Part shown: piece by piece, positions 1 through 9,631 of the stretch | Layout: each line of letters begins with the position of its first letter | Numbering within the stretch: the first letter of the stretch is position 1 | From: Gongronella butleri | Lineage: Eukaryota > Mucoromycota > Mucoromycetes > Mucorales > Cunninghamellaceae | DNA: 64,000 bases | Direction: 5' to 3' | NCBI GenBank assembly: GCA_025201375.1 | Contig: JAIWZP010000016.1 | Coordinates: 372,001 to 436,000 of the forward strand | Made by a program: the position numbers and the translations under genes | The notes under the pieces: model-generated | What the model was told of the DNA's origin: nothing | What the model saw: the letters and a program-made list of their open reading frames with translations, nothing else | The model's database searches: none

Positions 1-299
1 GAACACAGGTCCAATATGGAAGAAAAAAACCTGCCGGGCCCATAGCAAAGCCCCAAAGTAAGGCCCTTTTTTTCCGTTTGCTTCAATTCCCGAAGTAATG
101 CTCCGTCATGTTGTCAAGCATCGCTCTGACCCTTTAGCAGATCACCGCGTCACGATTGAATGCAGTGTCCGTACCTTATTCGCACACCAACGTTACGGAT
201 ACACTGTGTAACAACGAATTATGGTATGACAGTGGGCTATATGAAGACACAGCTGTCGTGGGATGTCATTTTTACTATCTTTTCTTTATTTTGTTTCCA
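1..299. other. Window edge, no gene recognised
   Basis: The first 300 bases hold no coding region I can support. The last part is T-rich and could be the leader of the ORF that follows. An in-frame upstream ATG at 156 would extend that ORF, but the extension looks like leader sequence. Confidence 0.4.
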
Positions 300-872
300 A
301 TGATGATGAATCCTAGAAAATATTATCCATTTGGTTACGGAACCCAGGAGACCAACTCTCTCCTGGACTTAATGCACATGGAGAGAGACTTGGAGCTCCA
401 GCAACACGAGGATAGGGCGGCTGAGTTGCAGTGGGCTCAAGCACACCCGATGATGATGTTGGATGAGTTGAACATCGAGGCGTCGTCAACAGATACCGAC
501 GCGATGCAAGACACGATGCAGCAGGAGGCAACCATCGCGCCGCCCACAGAAGAGCCGAATGCGCCGCTTCGCCCAACGGCACCGCCAACTATTGACTTGG
601 CATACAGACCAAGCCGAAGGCAGCCGAAGCAGCCGGTATGCCCGCGGCCACTCGTGTCGCGGGCAATTTCCCCAAAGCAAAAGTACACTATCTGGGAAAC
701 CGTCTACCTGAAGAAGCGTACGAGCGTAGTCGCTTCTCGTGTAGCTAAGGTCTCGCGCTCAACTGCCCACAAGTACACGTGGATGTTCGATGGTAATCCC
801 CCCATGGCGGAAATTGCATTGTACAATCCCCAAGTGCATGCCCAGCTCTTGCAACAGATTCAAAAAAAATAG
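300..872 (+). CDS. Hypothetical protein with C-terminal helix-turn-helix-like segment
   Basis: Uninterrupted reading frame of about 190 residues. I start it at the ATG at 300, just after a pyrimidine-rich leader; an in-frame ATG at 156 would add 48 residues of poor quality. The middle is acidic and Gln/Met rich, followed by a Pro-rich stretch. The last 50 residues read like a DNA-binding helix-turn-helix: a basic segment, then VVASRVAKVSRSTAHKY, where two helices and a turn are plausible. Such segments occur at the start of Tc1/mariner-type transposases and in related fungal orphan proteins, but no catalytic DDE domain follows. A polyadenylation signal lies 4 nt after the stop. The family is not recognised; it may be a transposon-derived fragment or a lineage-specific regulator. 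Confidence 0.45.
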   Translation: MMMNPRKYYPFGYGTQETNSLLDLMHMERDLELQQHEDRAAELQWAQAHPMMMLDELNIEASSTDTDAMQDTMQQEATIAPPTEEPNAPLRPTAPPTIDLAYRPSRRQPKQPVCPRPLVSRAISPKQKYTIWETVYLKKRTSVVASRVAKVSRSTAHKYTWMFDGNPPMAEIALYNPQVHAQLLQQIQKK

Positions 873-875
873 TTG

Positions 876-881
876 AATAAA
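876..881 (+). terminator. AATAAA polyadenylation signal
   Basis: Canonical AATAAA hexamer four bases after the stop codon of the ORF ending at 872. Confidence 0.5.
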
Positions 882-1866
882 AAAATAGAATTCGCGTGCC
901 CTAAAAATTCAATTGGCGCCCATCGAGAGTAAAGTTTGCGTGGACTGATGATGCGGTGCGCGCCAATGAAAGGTGTTTGCGTGCATTTTATTTTTTATTC
1001 GCGGGTGAACAAATCACCTTTGCGTGCAAAAACTTTTCAACGACGCGCAAATGAACAGTGGAAACTCTGTATCTGTTTGTTAGTAAATTTGAATTACTGT
1101 AAAAATCACGGGTTGACTAGACCACCGGTGTCGAGCAATGGAGCAAATCGCCATTAAATACAGTAATATGATACTGTATTTTGTTGAAAAAGTGGATCTT
1201 CTCTGTCAATTTTGGCCATCCATCGGTGAATCTGGTCTCATTTTTTGATACTGTACATATTCAGCAGCTGCTTGTACAGTAATACTTTACAGTATCATAA
1301 AAGCGCCTTGGGTCTTTCTGTCCGTTGTACTGTATCATAGAAAGATTGAGCCCGAAAGCTGATCCAATGTTTGATTGACTTGTTGTAAAGTGTATGATAA
1401 ACGCTCAAATTTCGTCCATCTGGCAAACAACCCAGCCATTGGAAATGGACGCTCGATCGTGTCTCTTTTGACCGTTGGAAGTTACATCGCGATCTCCTCA
1501 ATTTTTCAACAGCCTGTGCAGAATTTGTGAAAATGACGAAAATCCGCACCACCTGCAAATACTACTGTAAACGGTACCGAGAAACCGGACTGGAAGGAGC
1601 ACAGGCGTGTGATTTCCATGCCTCTGAACAATGATGAATCCCATTTTTAAGTGCATAAGGCTTTTGGTGATGAGTTGTCATTTTACAGTATGTGTGTGCT
1701 GCGGCAAGCGCGCTGGTTGTCATTGTTGTCTAGAGATCAAATTGGGGCAAATTGTAAATGGAGATAAAAGGGCTGCCCTTCAATTCCAATTTTTGGTCTT
1801 TTTTTTTCGTCACTCTTGCTTATTTTTTTCGACAGCCCTTCCTTCCCTTCTCGTGCGCCGTGGACC
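882..1866. other. Intergenic spacer with TACTGTA/TACAGTA motifs and a hairpin
   Basis: No supported gene. Between about 1150 and 1345 there are several copies of a GATACTGTA / TACAGTATC motif in both orientations. A 9-bp inverted repeat TACTGTACA...TGTACAGTA encloses a CAGCAGCTG core near 1252-1284. The end of the spacer is the T-rich leader of YIH1. Confidence 0.5.
1761..1770 (+). promoter_or_regulatory. TATA-like element for YIH1
   Basis: GAGATAAAAG lies about 97 bp upstream of the YIH1 start codon, a usual distance for a TATA-like box in this window. Assignment is by position and composition only. Confidence 0.35.
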
Positions 1867-2862
1867 ATGGACCCTGATCAGGAGCAGCAAGAAGAAGAGC
1901 GTCTGGCGGTGTGTGCGATCTATGGCGATGACGTTTTGCAGCTTGACGAAGCGAACAGCACGGCGGAACAGGCGGTATACACGCTTTTGCTGAATATTGA
2001 TCAAGACAATGACATGGAAGACGCGGCGAGTGGTGCGGTGCGGTCGCCACGGACACTGCAGCTGCGCCTGTTTTTCCCTGGGACCTATCCGTCTGCCGAC
2101 AAGCCCGTATTTGAGGTGTTGTCGAAATATTGCGGGTCTGTCAAGGTGGACGAGCACATGACGCGCGCGATTCAGGACAGTCTCGACGAATTGTTCCTTC
2201 CTGGCGTCGTTGTGCTCTTCGACTGGATCCAGGCCATACGCGAATACATGGAGGATCATGTGCCGCACGATGATCGCGTGGATGACGACGACGACCATGA
2301 TTCTGAAGGTGAAAACGCGGCATTGGTCGACGCGCGTGCCGCCACGCCGCCGCCACCGACGCGTTCACGCGTCCCGTCGGTGCCCGTCCCGAAAATCTAC
2401 TCGGGGGACCCATTGGTCGACCGGAAATCGACATTTGTCGCGCACATTGCGGCTGTGCACAACACGGATGAGATCCAGGCTGTCATGGACACGCTGCTAT
2501 CCAACAACAAGATCTTTCGCGCCACGCACAACATGATGGCGTATCGCATCAAGCTAGACGGCGGACGCGTGCTGCAGGACAGCGACGATGATGGCGAAAG
2601 TGCAGCCGGTGGTAAAGAAAACTTGTGAAAAAAAGATAAGAATTGGGGTTTTTGACGCGTATTGCTTTTTTTTTTTTCAGGTCGATTGCTGCATTTGCTG
2701 CAGATTTTGCAAGTGGAGAACGTGATGGTGGTGGTCAGCCGGTGGTATGGCGGGATCAAGCTGGGCGCCGATCGATTCAAGGACATCAATAATTGTGCAC
2801 GCAAGGCCCTGGAGGATTGCGGCTACATCAAGGACGACTCGGGCAAAAAGGGCAAAAAATGA
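1867..2862 (+). CDS. YIH1: IMPACT/Yih1 family protein (RWD + UPF0029)
   Basis: Two exons, 1867-2611 and 2681-2862 (phase closes, 308 residues); the intron is GTAAAG...TTTCAG. The N-terminal 125 residues are an RWD domain (EEERLAVCAIYGDDV, later FFPGTYPSADKPVFEV). An acidic, Pro-rich linker follows. From about residue 175 comes the IMPACT/UPF0029 domain, with KSTFVAHIAAV, NKIFRATHNMMAYRI, DSDDDGESAAGGR across the splice, then VVVSRWYGGIKLGADRF. Yeast Yih1 and mammalian IMPACT bind Gcn1 through the RWD domain and restrain Gcn2 kinase activation, so a role in dampening the amino-acid starvation response is expected. I chose the ATG at 1867 because residues upstream are leader-like. Identification is firm; the regulatory role is inferred from the family. 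Confidence 0.92.
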
Positions 2863-3017
2863 GCTTCCCCCACCTCCAATTGACAACTCTGAATACCCAC
2901 CCTCTCCCTCTATCATTTTCCGCTCCAATTCCTCCTTTTTTTTTCCATGGCGAGTGGCGATTTTTTTATATAAAAAAAAGACCAAAAAATCTATATACAA
3001 ATGGATACATGTCTATT

Positions 3018-3424
3018 TTAAAAGCCTGGTGGGCTTGTGCGCTGAGTCTTTTTGGTGAATTTGGGGACCTTGTGGAAGGATTTGCGGTGGTGAAGGCCGT
3101 TACGGCTGAACACGGTGTATTTGTCGCGCGGCAGCATTTCGGCTTCCTTGGGCAAAGCGGCCGCATTGTCCAGCGCCTTGCACTGGACACCCGACGCCTG
3201 GACTGTGGCGATCACATCGTCCACTTGGCGCAGACGCTTGCGCACATTCGCCTTACGGGTCGCTGACATGCGGAACGGGTTTTTCCTAAACGAAAAAAGG
3301 TAAAAAAACGCAAGGGGGTGAGTCATTTTTCGGATGGAATGGTATTCAATTCCATGTCAAATCAAAGGTCGTACCAAAGCAAGCCGCCTTGAGCAACAAA
3401 AGACGCACGGAAGGGGCCAAACAT
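3018..3424 (-). CDS. MRPL31: Mitochondrial large-subunit ribosomal protein mL60 (L31)
   Basis: Two exons on the minus strand, 3375-3424 and 3018-3285, giving 105 residues. The first exon encodes MFGPFRASFVAQGGLLW, and the second starts with KNPFRMS and a basic stretch RKANVRKRLRQVDDVI. This is the diagnostic start of fungal mitochondrial L31/mL60: MFGPF, then GGLLWKxPWRMS, then Arg-rich helix ending in VD.VI. The central KYTVFSRNG and a C-terminal Lys-rich tail also fit. The gene would be missed without the short first exon. The protein is a structural part of the mitochondrial 54S subunit. It is arranged head-to-head with RRP1, with 198 bp between start codons. Confidence 0.85.
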
Positions 3425-3622
3425 AATGTCGGTGGTATGAAAAAAAAAAGGTGCAAAGGAAGAAAGGGTGTGTGTTGACAAGGCGGGCCCCCCTCCAAAT
3501 CCTGCTCCTTTTGGCCAATTCAATCCCCGCTCGCAGTGATACACGGCGGTGGCTTGATTTCAATCATTTCGGCTTTTCTTTTCTTCTTTTTTTTTTTTTT
3601 AACTTGAACTTTTGCATACACC
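3425..3622. promoter_or_regulatory. Shared divergent promoter of mL60 and RRP1
   Basis: The 198 bp between two divergent start codons must hold both promoters. It contains A/T tracts (T-run at about 3588-3600 feeding into the RRP1 leader) but no clear TATA box. Confidence 0.5.
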
Positions 3623-4560
3623 ATGAGCACAAACGAGCAATTTTATCTGCCTTTTGGCAAGGAGCTTGCCGCCAATGGTACGAGCGAGCATGTGGAGACA
3701 ATGTTGCGGGCGGTCGCACTCACACCCTTTTTTGTTTTGACAATTTTATAGAAAAGAAGAACCGAGACAAGGCTGTGCGTGCGCTCAAGGACTTTCTTGA
3801 GGCGAACAGCAGCTGGTTGACCGAGAAGGACTTGTTGAAGCTGTGGAAGGGTCTGTTTTACTGCTTCTGGATGTCTGACAAGCCACTTGTGCAGCAGGCG
3901 CTTGCCAATGAGCTTGCCGCCCTGCAATTGATTGTCGATCCCGCGCAATTCATCCCCTTCATCCGCACTTTTTGGCGCGTCCACTGCGCAGAATGGCACG
4001 GCCTCGACCGCATCAGGTAAAGCTGTGTGCTCCTTAGACGTCCATTGCATCGACCGAACGACTAAATTCCGGCCTCCCCACTTTCTTTTTTTGCAAAATA
4101 TAGGACCGACAAGTACTTGTTGCTCTTCCGTCGTCAAATCTACTATTCGTTTGTGTGGCTCGCGCAGCAAAATTGGGATCAGGAGCTTGTTGAAGCATAT
4201 ACCACCTGCCTGTTGGAGGAGCCATTGCAGTGAGTTTCATGGGATGCTTGAAAAAAACACGCTTTGTGCTCACTCTCCACCATTTTTTTTTTTAGCCCAA
4301 AGGACCGCTCCAAACCGGACGGAATCAAATTCCACATCCTTGATCTCTATCTGGACGAGTTGAACAAGGTGATTGAGCAGCAGCAAGAGGAATTGGATGA
4401 CGATGACGAGCTTGCGGTGCCAATGGGCCAGCTGACGCGGCCGCTGTACGTCCTGTCCACGGACGACATGAATAAGATTACACGCAGAAAGTGCAAGCAG
4501 CTGGTGCGCGACTATGAGCAGCAGATGGAAGAGCAGGACGATGATGAAGACGACGAATAG
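3623..4560 (+). CDS. RRP1: Rrp1/Nop52 ribosomal RNA processing protein
   Basis: Four exons: 3623-3677, 3752-4016, 4104-4229, 4296-4560 (236 residues, phases close). Family hallmarks run from the start: FGKELAANEKKNRDKAVRALKDFL, then LLKLWKGLFYCFWMSDKPL (residues about 48-66), RVHCAEWHGLDRIR, RTDKYLLLFRRQIYYSF, and HILDLYLDEL after the third intron. The tail is acidic (QQQEELDDDDEL and a D/E-rich end). Rrp1 in yeast and RRP1/Nop52 in animals act in the nucleolus in maturation of 27S pre-rRNA toward 60S subunits. The protein is a little shorter than yeast Rrp1 because it lacks a long basic C-terminus. Convergent with SVP26, whose stop is 158 bp away. Confidence 0.92.
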
Positions 4561-4718
4561 AGCATTTTTCATATTTTTTTCCTCTCTACTTTTTTTTTTT
4601 TGACCATTTGCACGCATCCCCCCCTTTTTTTTGCATTCCATCCATGTTTCTTGCACCCATTGTAGATCTTTTTATACGAACAAAACTTTTTCTTTTTTTT
4701 ATTTCATGCTCCCACTGG

Positions 4719-5499
4719 CTATAATGCCTTTCTATTTTGCAATTGGGCGGTGGAGGCATAAGGATGACGTCCTGCATACGAAGAAACGACAGAGGCGGGT
4801 GGGATCATGGTTTCGTGTGGCTGTTGCGGCAGTGGCTCGTGTGTGGGGTACGCCATGGAGGTATGTTGCGAAGCGTAAGCGGTATGATGGCTGTTGATGG
4901 TGTTGCTGCTGCTTGCCGTCACGTACGACGGTGTCATGGGTCTGCCGAGCGCGTCGTGCTGCTGCTGCTGCTGCACGGGCGCCTGGTGATGCGACATGGG
5001 CGCGTCGTAGGCGGCCATGGGCGTTGGCACGCGCATTGGTGGCGATGACGCGACGGGTTGCGCCTGTGACGTCACGGACGGCATCAATGGCTGGTCAGAT
5101 GATCGCCCAAGGAACCCAAGCATCGATTTGAACAGGCCCGTCTTTTGCTGGTTGGGCACAGACTCGGCATTGGGGTCTAGTTTTGACGAAAGGACGCGTT
5201 TAGCCGCGTGCATCTCTTTTATCTCTTTCTTTCTTTCTTTCTTTCTCTCTCCTTTTTTCTTGTCTCTTTGCTTACCAGTCATCATTGGCAAGGCATTGTC
5301 ATTGGCGCTGAGACTGATAAAGTAGGTGAATGGGATGAGCCACACGCACACGCCAAAAAAGGAGGCAATGTCCATGAATGGGCGGTAATGACGCGTAAAA
5401 TACTTGAACCAGATGAAATGATCGACAAAGACGAGCACTGGAGACGGCAAAAAGGACAGTGAGTTGCCACGTATGGGCTCAATTGGTCACACAGACACA

Positions 5500-5546
<47 letters not shown>

Positions 5547-6104
5547 TCGAAAAAATGGATTTTACCGCAGCTGCTGAGGAATGGCACGCTAGTCAATCGG
5601 ATAAAGGGAAACGTGGCAAGATTGAGGCTGTACACGCCATGACAAAAGATCGAAAATAGCAAATTTAACACCGGCAGGCGATCAAATATGCACAAAAGCA
5701 CGTGCAGTGCCACGACAAACTAAAAAGCAAAAACATAAAAATCAGGCCATTGATCAAGAAAAAAAAAGATTGGCCAGGCAGTAGAGGCGGCTTACGATGG
5801 TCATGGATTTGATGACTTTTTTCGTGTACACGGTGTATTCTTCCACCTGATGAAAATATCAAAAAATTGAGCATTTGGCGTCAATTCCATTGCTTTTTTT
5901 TCATTTTTTTTCATTTTTCCATCTGCCTTACGAGCTCGGCCAAGTAGTACAGCCCACAGGCTACCAAGAAGAACAAGGTTAGAGTTGACACCGCTTGATT
6001 TTTTTTTCGCTCATCGTCTTACCCAGACTAAGGACCATGAAGCAAAAGGCCAAACCAGTGGCAAAGTAGCCCACAAAGTGCAGCAAATTCATATTCACTA
6101 TCAT
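4719..6104 (-). CDS. SVP26: Svp26/TEX261 family ER-Golgi membrane protein with long tail
   Basis: Six exons on the minus strand: 6023-6104, 5932-5960, 5796-5846, 5566-5719, 5276-5437, 4719-5215 (324 residues, all phases close). The conserved core is CGLYYLAELVEEYTVYTKKVIK (split over three exons), LCIFDRLPVLNLLFSIFCHGVY, FPFIRLTSVPFLSSC, FIWFKYF, and FGVCVWLIPFTYFISLSANDNALP. This matches TEX261/Svp26, multi-spanning COPII cargo adaptors that help load Golgi type II membrane proteins such as mannosyltransferases. TEX261 ends soon after the LSA.ENVLP motif, but here a 165-residue Ser/Pro/Gln/His-rich cytosolic tail follows. Intron 5 (5216-5275) is 60 nt, in frame and stop-free. An alternative inner ATG at 6092 would drop four residues. 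Confidence 0.88.
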
Positions 6105-6470
6105 GGCCAAGAGATAAAAAAAAAAAAAAAAAAGGCGGAAAAGGGAAAGAGGGTACAAAGGGGGGCGCGTGGCCGGGAAAAAGGACGAGTGGGGAAAGAA
6201 AAAGAGTGAAAAAACAAGGGGCAACGGGGGGTTGAAGACGAAAAAGCAAGCAAGAAAAAAAAAATCTCGGAATTGGAATGCGGAGCGAAAAAAAAAAAAA
6301 AAAAAATTGGAGGCACGGGCCCTGCCCGAATTCATGGCATTGGCAAGACAACAGCCCCTCCTTTTTTTCCCCGTTTCCGTCCCTTTGCCCCCTCTTTTTC
6401 TCTTTCTCTCTCTCTCTCTCTCTCGCTGTTTGATCAATTGTACGTGGCAATAGTCAGCGCGGTGGCTCGC

Positions 6471-6476
6471 TTTATT
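6471..6476 (-). terminator. AATAAA polyadenylation signal of NST1
   Basis: Minus-strand AATAAA immediately after the NST1 stop codon, implying a very short 3' untranslated region or use of a further site. Confidence 0.4.
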
Positions 6477-6477
6477 T

Positions 6478-9400
6478 TCAACCAAAGAGCGGGGAATGAT
6501 GTAAATGTGGGTCGTTTGTAGACGCCGGGGCCATGGCAAAGCCAAATCGAGATGTTTGAGCGGGCGACGCGACGTATGTTTGGTTTTGGTGGTTTGTGGC
6601 ATTGAATGTTGCGTGCGCGGCGTGTGCAGCATGAGCGGCCATGGCTGTAGGCTGGAAGGTGATGATATAGTCCTGATGGGAGGGACTGTAAGCGCCCTGG
6701 AAGCCATATTGAGCGCCCATGGGCGATGTGAGGACATCGTACCACTCATGTGACGGGACGTGCACCGGCTGGCTACTCTCGTGCATCAAAGCCTCGATCT
6801 GGCGCAAGCAATAGTACGATTGAGGGCTCAATTCGTGCAATTTCATGTAGGCAAGCGTGGCGCGGTCCAACAAAGCGCGTTGTGACACGATTGGATCCAA
6901 GGAGAACGCGGTGGACGCGCCCAGCAGGGATGAGGACGCGATGGGAGGTGACGACGATGTGGCTGTGGATGAGGCCGACGCGAGTGTGTGGGCACTGCTG
7001 CTATGTGTCAGCACAGGTGGTGATGTACGGCCCGTGGTGGCGGCAGACGAAGATGCCGACGCTGACGGCGCACCGTCAAAAAACGGGATCCCATTGCCAA
7101 GCACATTGGACGCCGTCCAGGTGCCTGTCGTCAACCCATTGGGATGCGACCACATCAATTGCGATGCCGGGCGCTGCAATGGTGTGCTGCGCAGAGGCTG
7201 TTGTTGCTGCTGTGGCTGCTGCTGCTGCTGCGGTTGCGTGAGCAAAGTCGTGTCATGGTATAAGCGGGTATGTTCGAGGCGCGAGGACGACGCGTCGCCA
7301 AACAGAAAATTGGAAAAGAACGATTCTTGCATCGTGGAGGGCGTCGAAGCGGCAGTCACCGGTGTCTTTGGCGCCGCAGAATCGAGGGTGAGCGAATTGA
7401 ACGAATTGGACGAATTGGACACGCGCACAGGTTGGCCAATGGCACCAATGGACGACGAAACACGCGTTGATGACGGCTTGACAGGCGACGTCGTGCTTGA
7501 GAACCCAAATCCACCAAGATTGATCTGTCCGAGCGACGTTGACAGCGAGTCAAACGCGAGAGGCGCTGGACTCGAACTTGGCCCACATGATGGAGGTGCG
7601 AAAAACGACGAATTCGACGAATTCGTCGGTAATGGCTCGATGTCGTCGTGTTCGTCGTTTTCTCGTGCGTTTGCCTGGATCTGGCTGACTTTGATGGCTT
7701 TCTCTGCAATGCGCGTGGCGGCAGCGCGGTCGGCCGCTTTCTTGGCCGCAGCGGCAGCCGCAGCAGCTGCAGCATCAGCCTCGGCAGCATCAGCCTCGGC
7801 TTGTCGTCGCGCCTTTTCTTCCTCTTTGGCTTCTTGCTGCTGCTTTTGCTGCTGCTTTTGCTGCGCCAGCTTTTTCGCGCGTTCCTTCTCTTCTTGCTCC
7901 TTGCGACGCTTTTTCTCTTCGTCGCGTCGCAATCGTTCCTCTTCCTTGCGCTGTCGTTCTTGTTCCTTGCGCTGTCGCTCCAATTGTCGCTTTTGTCGCT
8001 CGGCATCTTGCTTTTGCTCTCGTTCCAAGCGGCGTGCCTCCTCCTCAGCCTTGGCCTTGGCTTCCTTGGCAAGTCGTTCTTGTTCTTTTTGCTGCTTCAA
8101 TTGCCTGGTAAAGTGTGGTAAAGAAAAAAAAAAAGGAAAAAGAAGAGAAAAAAATCAGCCATGGACGCGCTTTTACAATTCTAAAAAAAAAAGGTTCTTA
8201 CCGCTTCTTGTCTTTTTTCTTTTCCTTTTCCTGCTGCTTTTTGAGTTCGCGCTCCTTTTGCATGCGGTCTTCTTCCTCGAGCTCTTGGATCAGACGCTCT
8301 TGGCGCTCGCTAGCAACTTTTTCACGATATGCATTGAGCACACGCTGCTCAAACATGCGCGCTGCAATCATCTGGAACATGCGGCGGCCCTCGTCAATGC
8401 GCTGCTGATTTGTCCGTGCGTCGTCAAAATAAGCCTAAACGATCAAAAATGATCAAAATGGACCATCAATTGTTTGCGTCTCGTCATTGTCTGCATCAAT
8501 TCGTTTCCTACATCGTCATCAAAGGTGTCGTCGTCCGTGCCGAGGGCGTCGTCGTCATCGCGGTCATAATAGTCGTCGTCATCCTCGTCGACGTCGTCCT
8601 CGGGTATGGTCGCGTCACGCTGGATGCGGCGCTCAGCAAGACGCTCCATCATATCCAAAAATTTGCGCCCATCGTTCTTGAGCAGATCATCGGCCACGGT
8701 CAAAATGCCGCCTAGGAAAAGAAAAAAAGAAAAAAAATGGAAAATCCACAAAAAGGGCCAATGAACCGTGTCAGCGTCAATGGGATGGGTGAATTCTTGC
8801 TATTTTTTTTTTTTTTTTTTTTACCCTTGACGGTGAGATTGTTGGTCAATGAAGGGGTATCGATTGAGGAGGAGCGCGTGTCGTCGTGGTGGCGCTTGTT
8901 GGAGATGGGCGGCGGCGGCAATGGCGATGCAGGTGTATTTTGCATGTTTCGCGGCGTAGTGGCCTGATGATTCGCGTATTGCTCAAGCTCCTCATAATAC
9001 GCGTCGTAAAGCACCTCGAGCTCGTCCTCAATGGCGTTTCTACGTGGATGAAAAATGGGCAATGTGAGCTGGTTTTTTTCTTCTTTTTACCATTCCATTC
9101 GTAGGTTCCCCTTGGGTCCCCTGATTTTTTTTCTTCTTCTTTTTCTTTTTTTTTTTTTTGATACCTTTTCTTGCCGCAGACCGAACAATTGCAGCCGTGG
9201 CGCTGCTGCTCCTTCATCTTGGTGAGAACGGCCTCTTTCTCGACCTTGACAAGGGACCGGCGGTCGTTTTCGCCAAGTTGCAGCCAAAATTCGCGAATTT
9301 TCTGCCGTTCTTCGGCACTGCTCGTCGCCGTCGCCCAAAAGCCGTCGTCCTTTTTGCCGTCGTCCGCGTGTGTACCATGCGGTGGTGCGGGCGCCAACCA

Positions 9401-9631
9401 ATGGTGCTGCTGGCTCGCCTGGTGTTGGCTTTGCGCAGACGTTGGCGTCGTGTGCTGGTGCTGCGCGTGTTGCGCGTGCGAGTAGGGCGTGTGCGCGGCG
9501 GCGGCGGCCTTGATCGACGAGCGAGCCGTGCCTGCCGACTTGCCCGCCGGCTTCTTGTTCTTTGGCGCGTCCATAGGAGGAAGAGGCGTGTCGGTCGTGG
9601 TGGTGGGCGTCAGGGCTTTGGTCATTTGCAT
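6478..9631 (-). CDS. NST1: Nst1-like stress response protein
   Basis: Five exons on the minus strand: 9165-9631, 8825-9039, 8512-8711, 8202-8434, 6478-8104 (913 residues, phases close). The order of segments is that of fungal Nst1. There is an Ala/His/Gln-rich start, then [13 protein letters not shown] and the paired-cysteine motif [10 protein letters not shown] (about residues 147-156). [20 protein letters not shown] follows, then [22 protein letters not shown], an acidic run and [21 protein letters not shown] very long Lys/Glu/Gln/Arg coiled coil spans about residues 325-480, and the tail is Ser/Pro/Gln-rich. Nst1 in yeast was found as a negative regulator of salt tolerance and is linked to P-bodies; its molecular role is not settled. 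The start at 9631 (MQMTK) is chosen over an upstream hydrophobic extension. The coding strand is so biased that the opposite strand shows a 531-codon open frame, which is not a gene. Confidence 0.88.

Noticed and set aside
2612..2628. YIH1 ending at the first in-frame stop (270 codons)
   Set aside because: It would cut the conserved IMPACT domain; splicing at GTAAAG restores it exactly.
5979..6749. 256-codon minus-strand frame
   Set aside because: It crosses SVP26 exon 1 and the NST1 end in wrong frames, and is rich in Phe from homopolymers.
6857..8452. 531-codon open frame on the plus strand
   Set aside because: It is the antisense of NST1. Its Ser/Ala/Cys/Leu runs are the complement of NST1's Lys/Glu/Gln coiled coil, and it contains no family motif.
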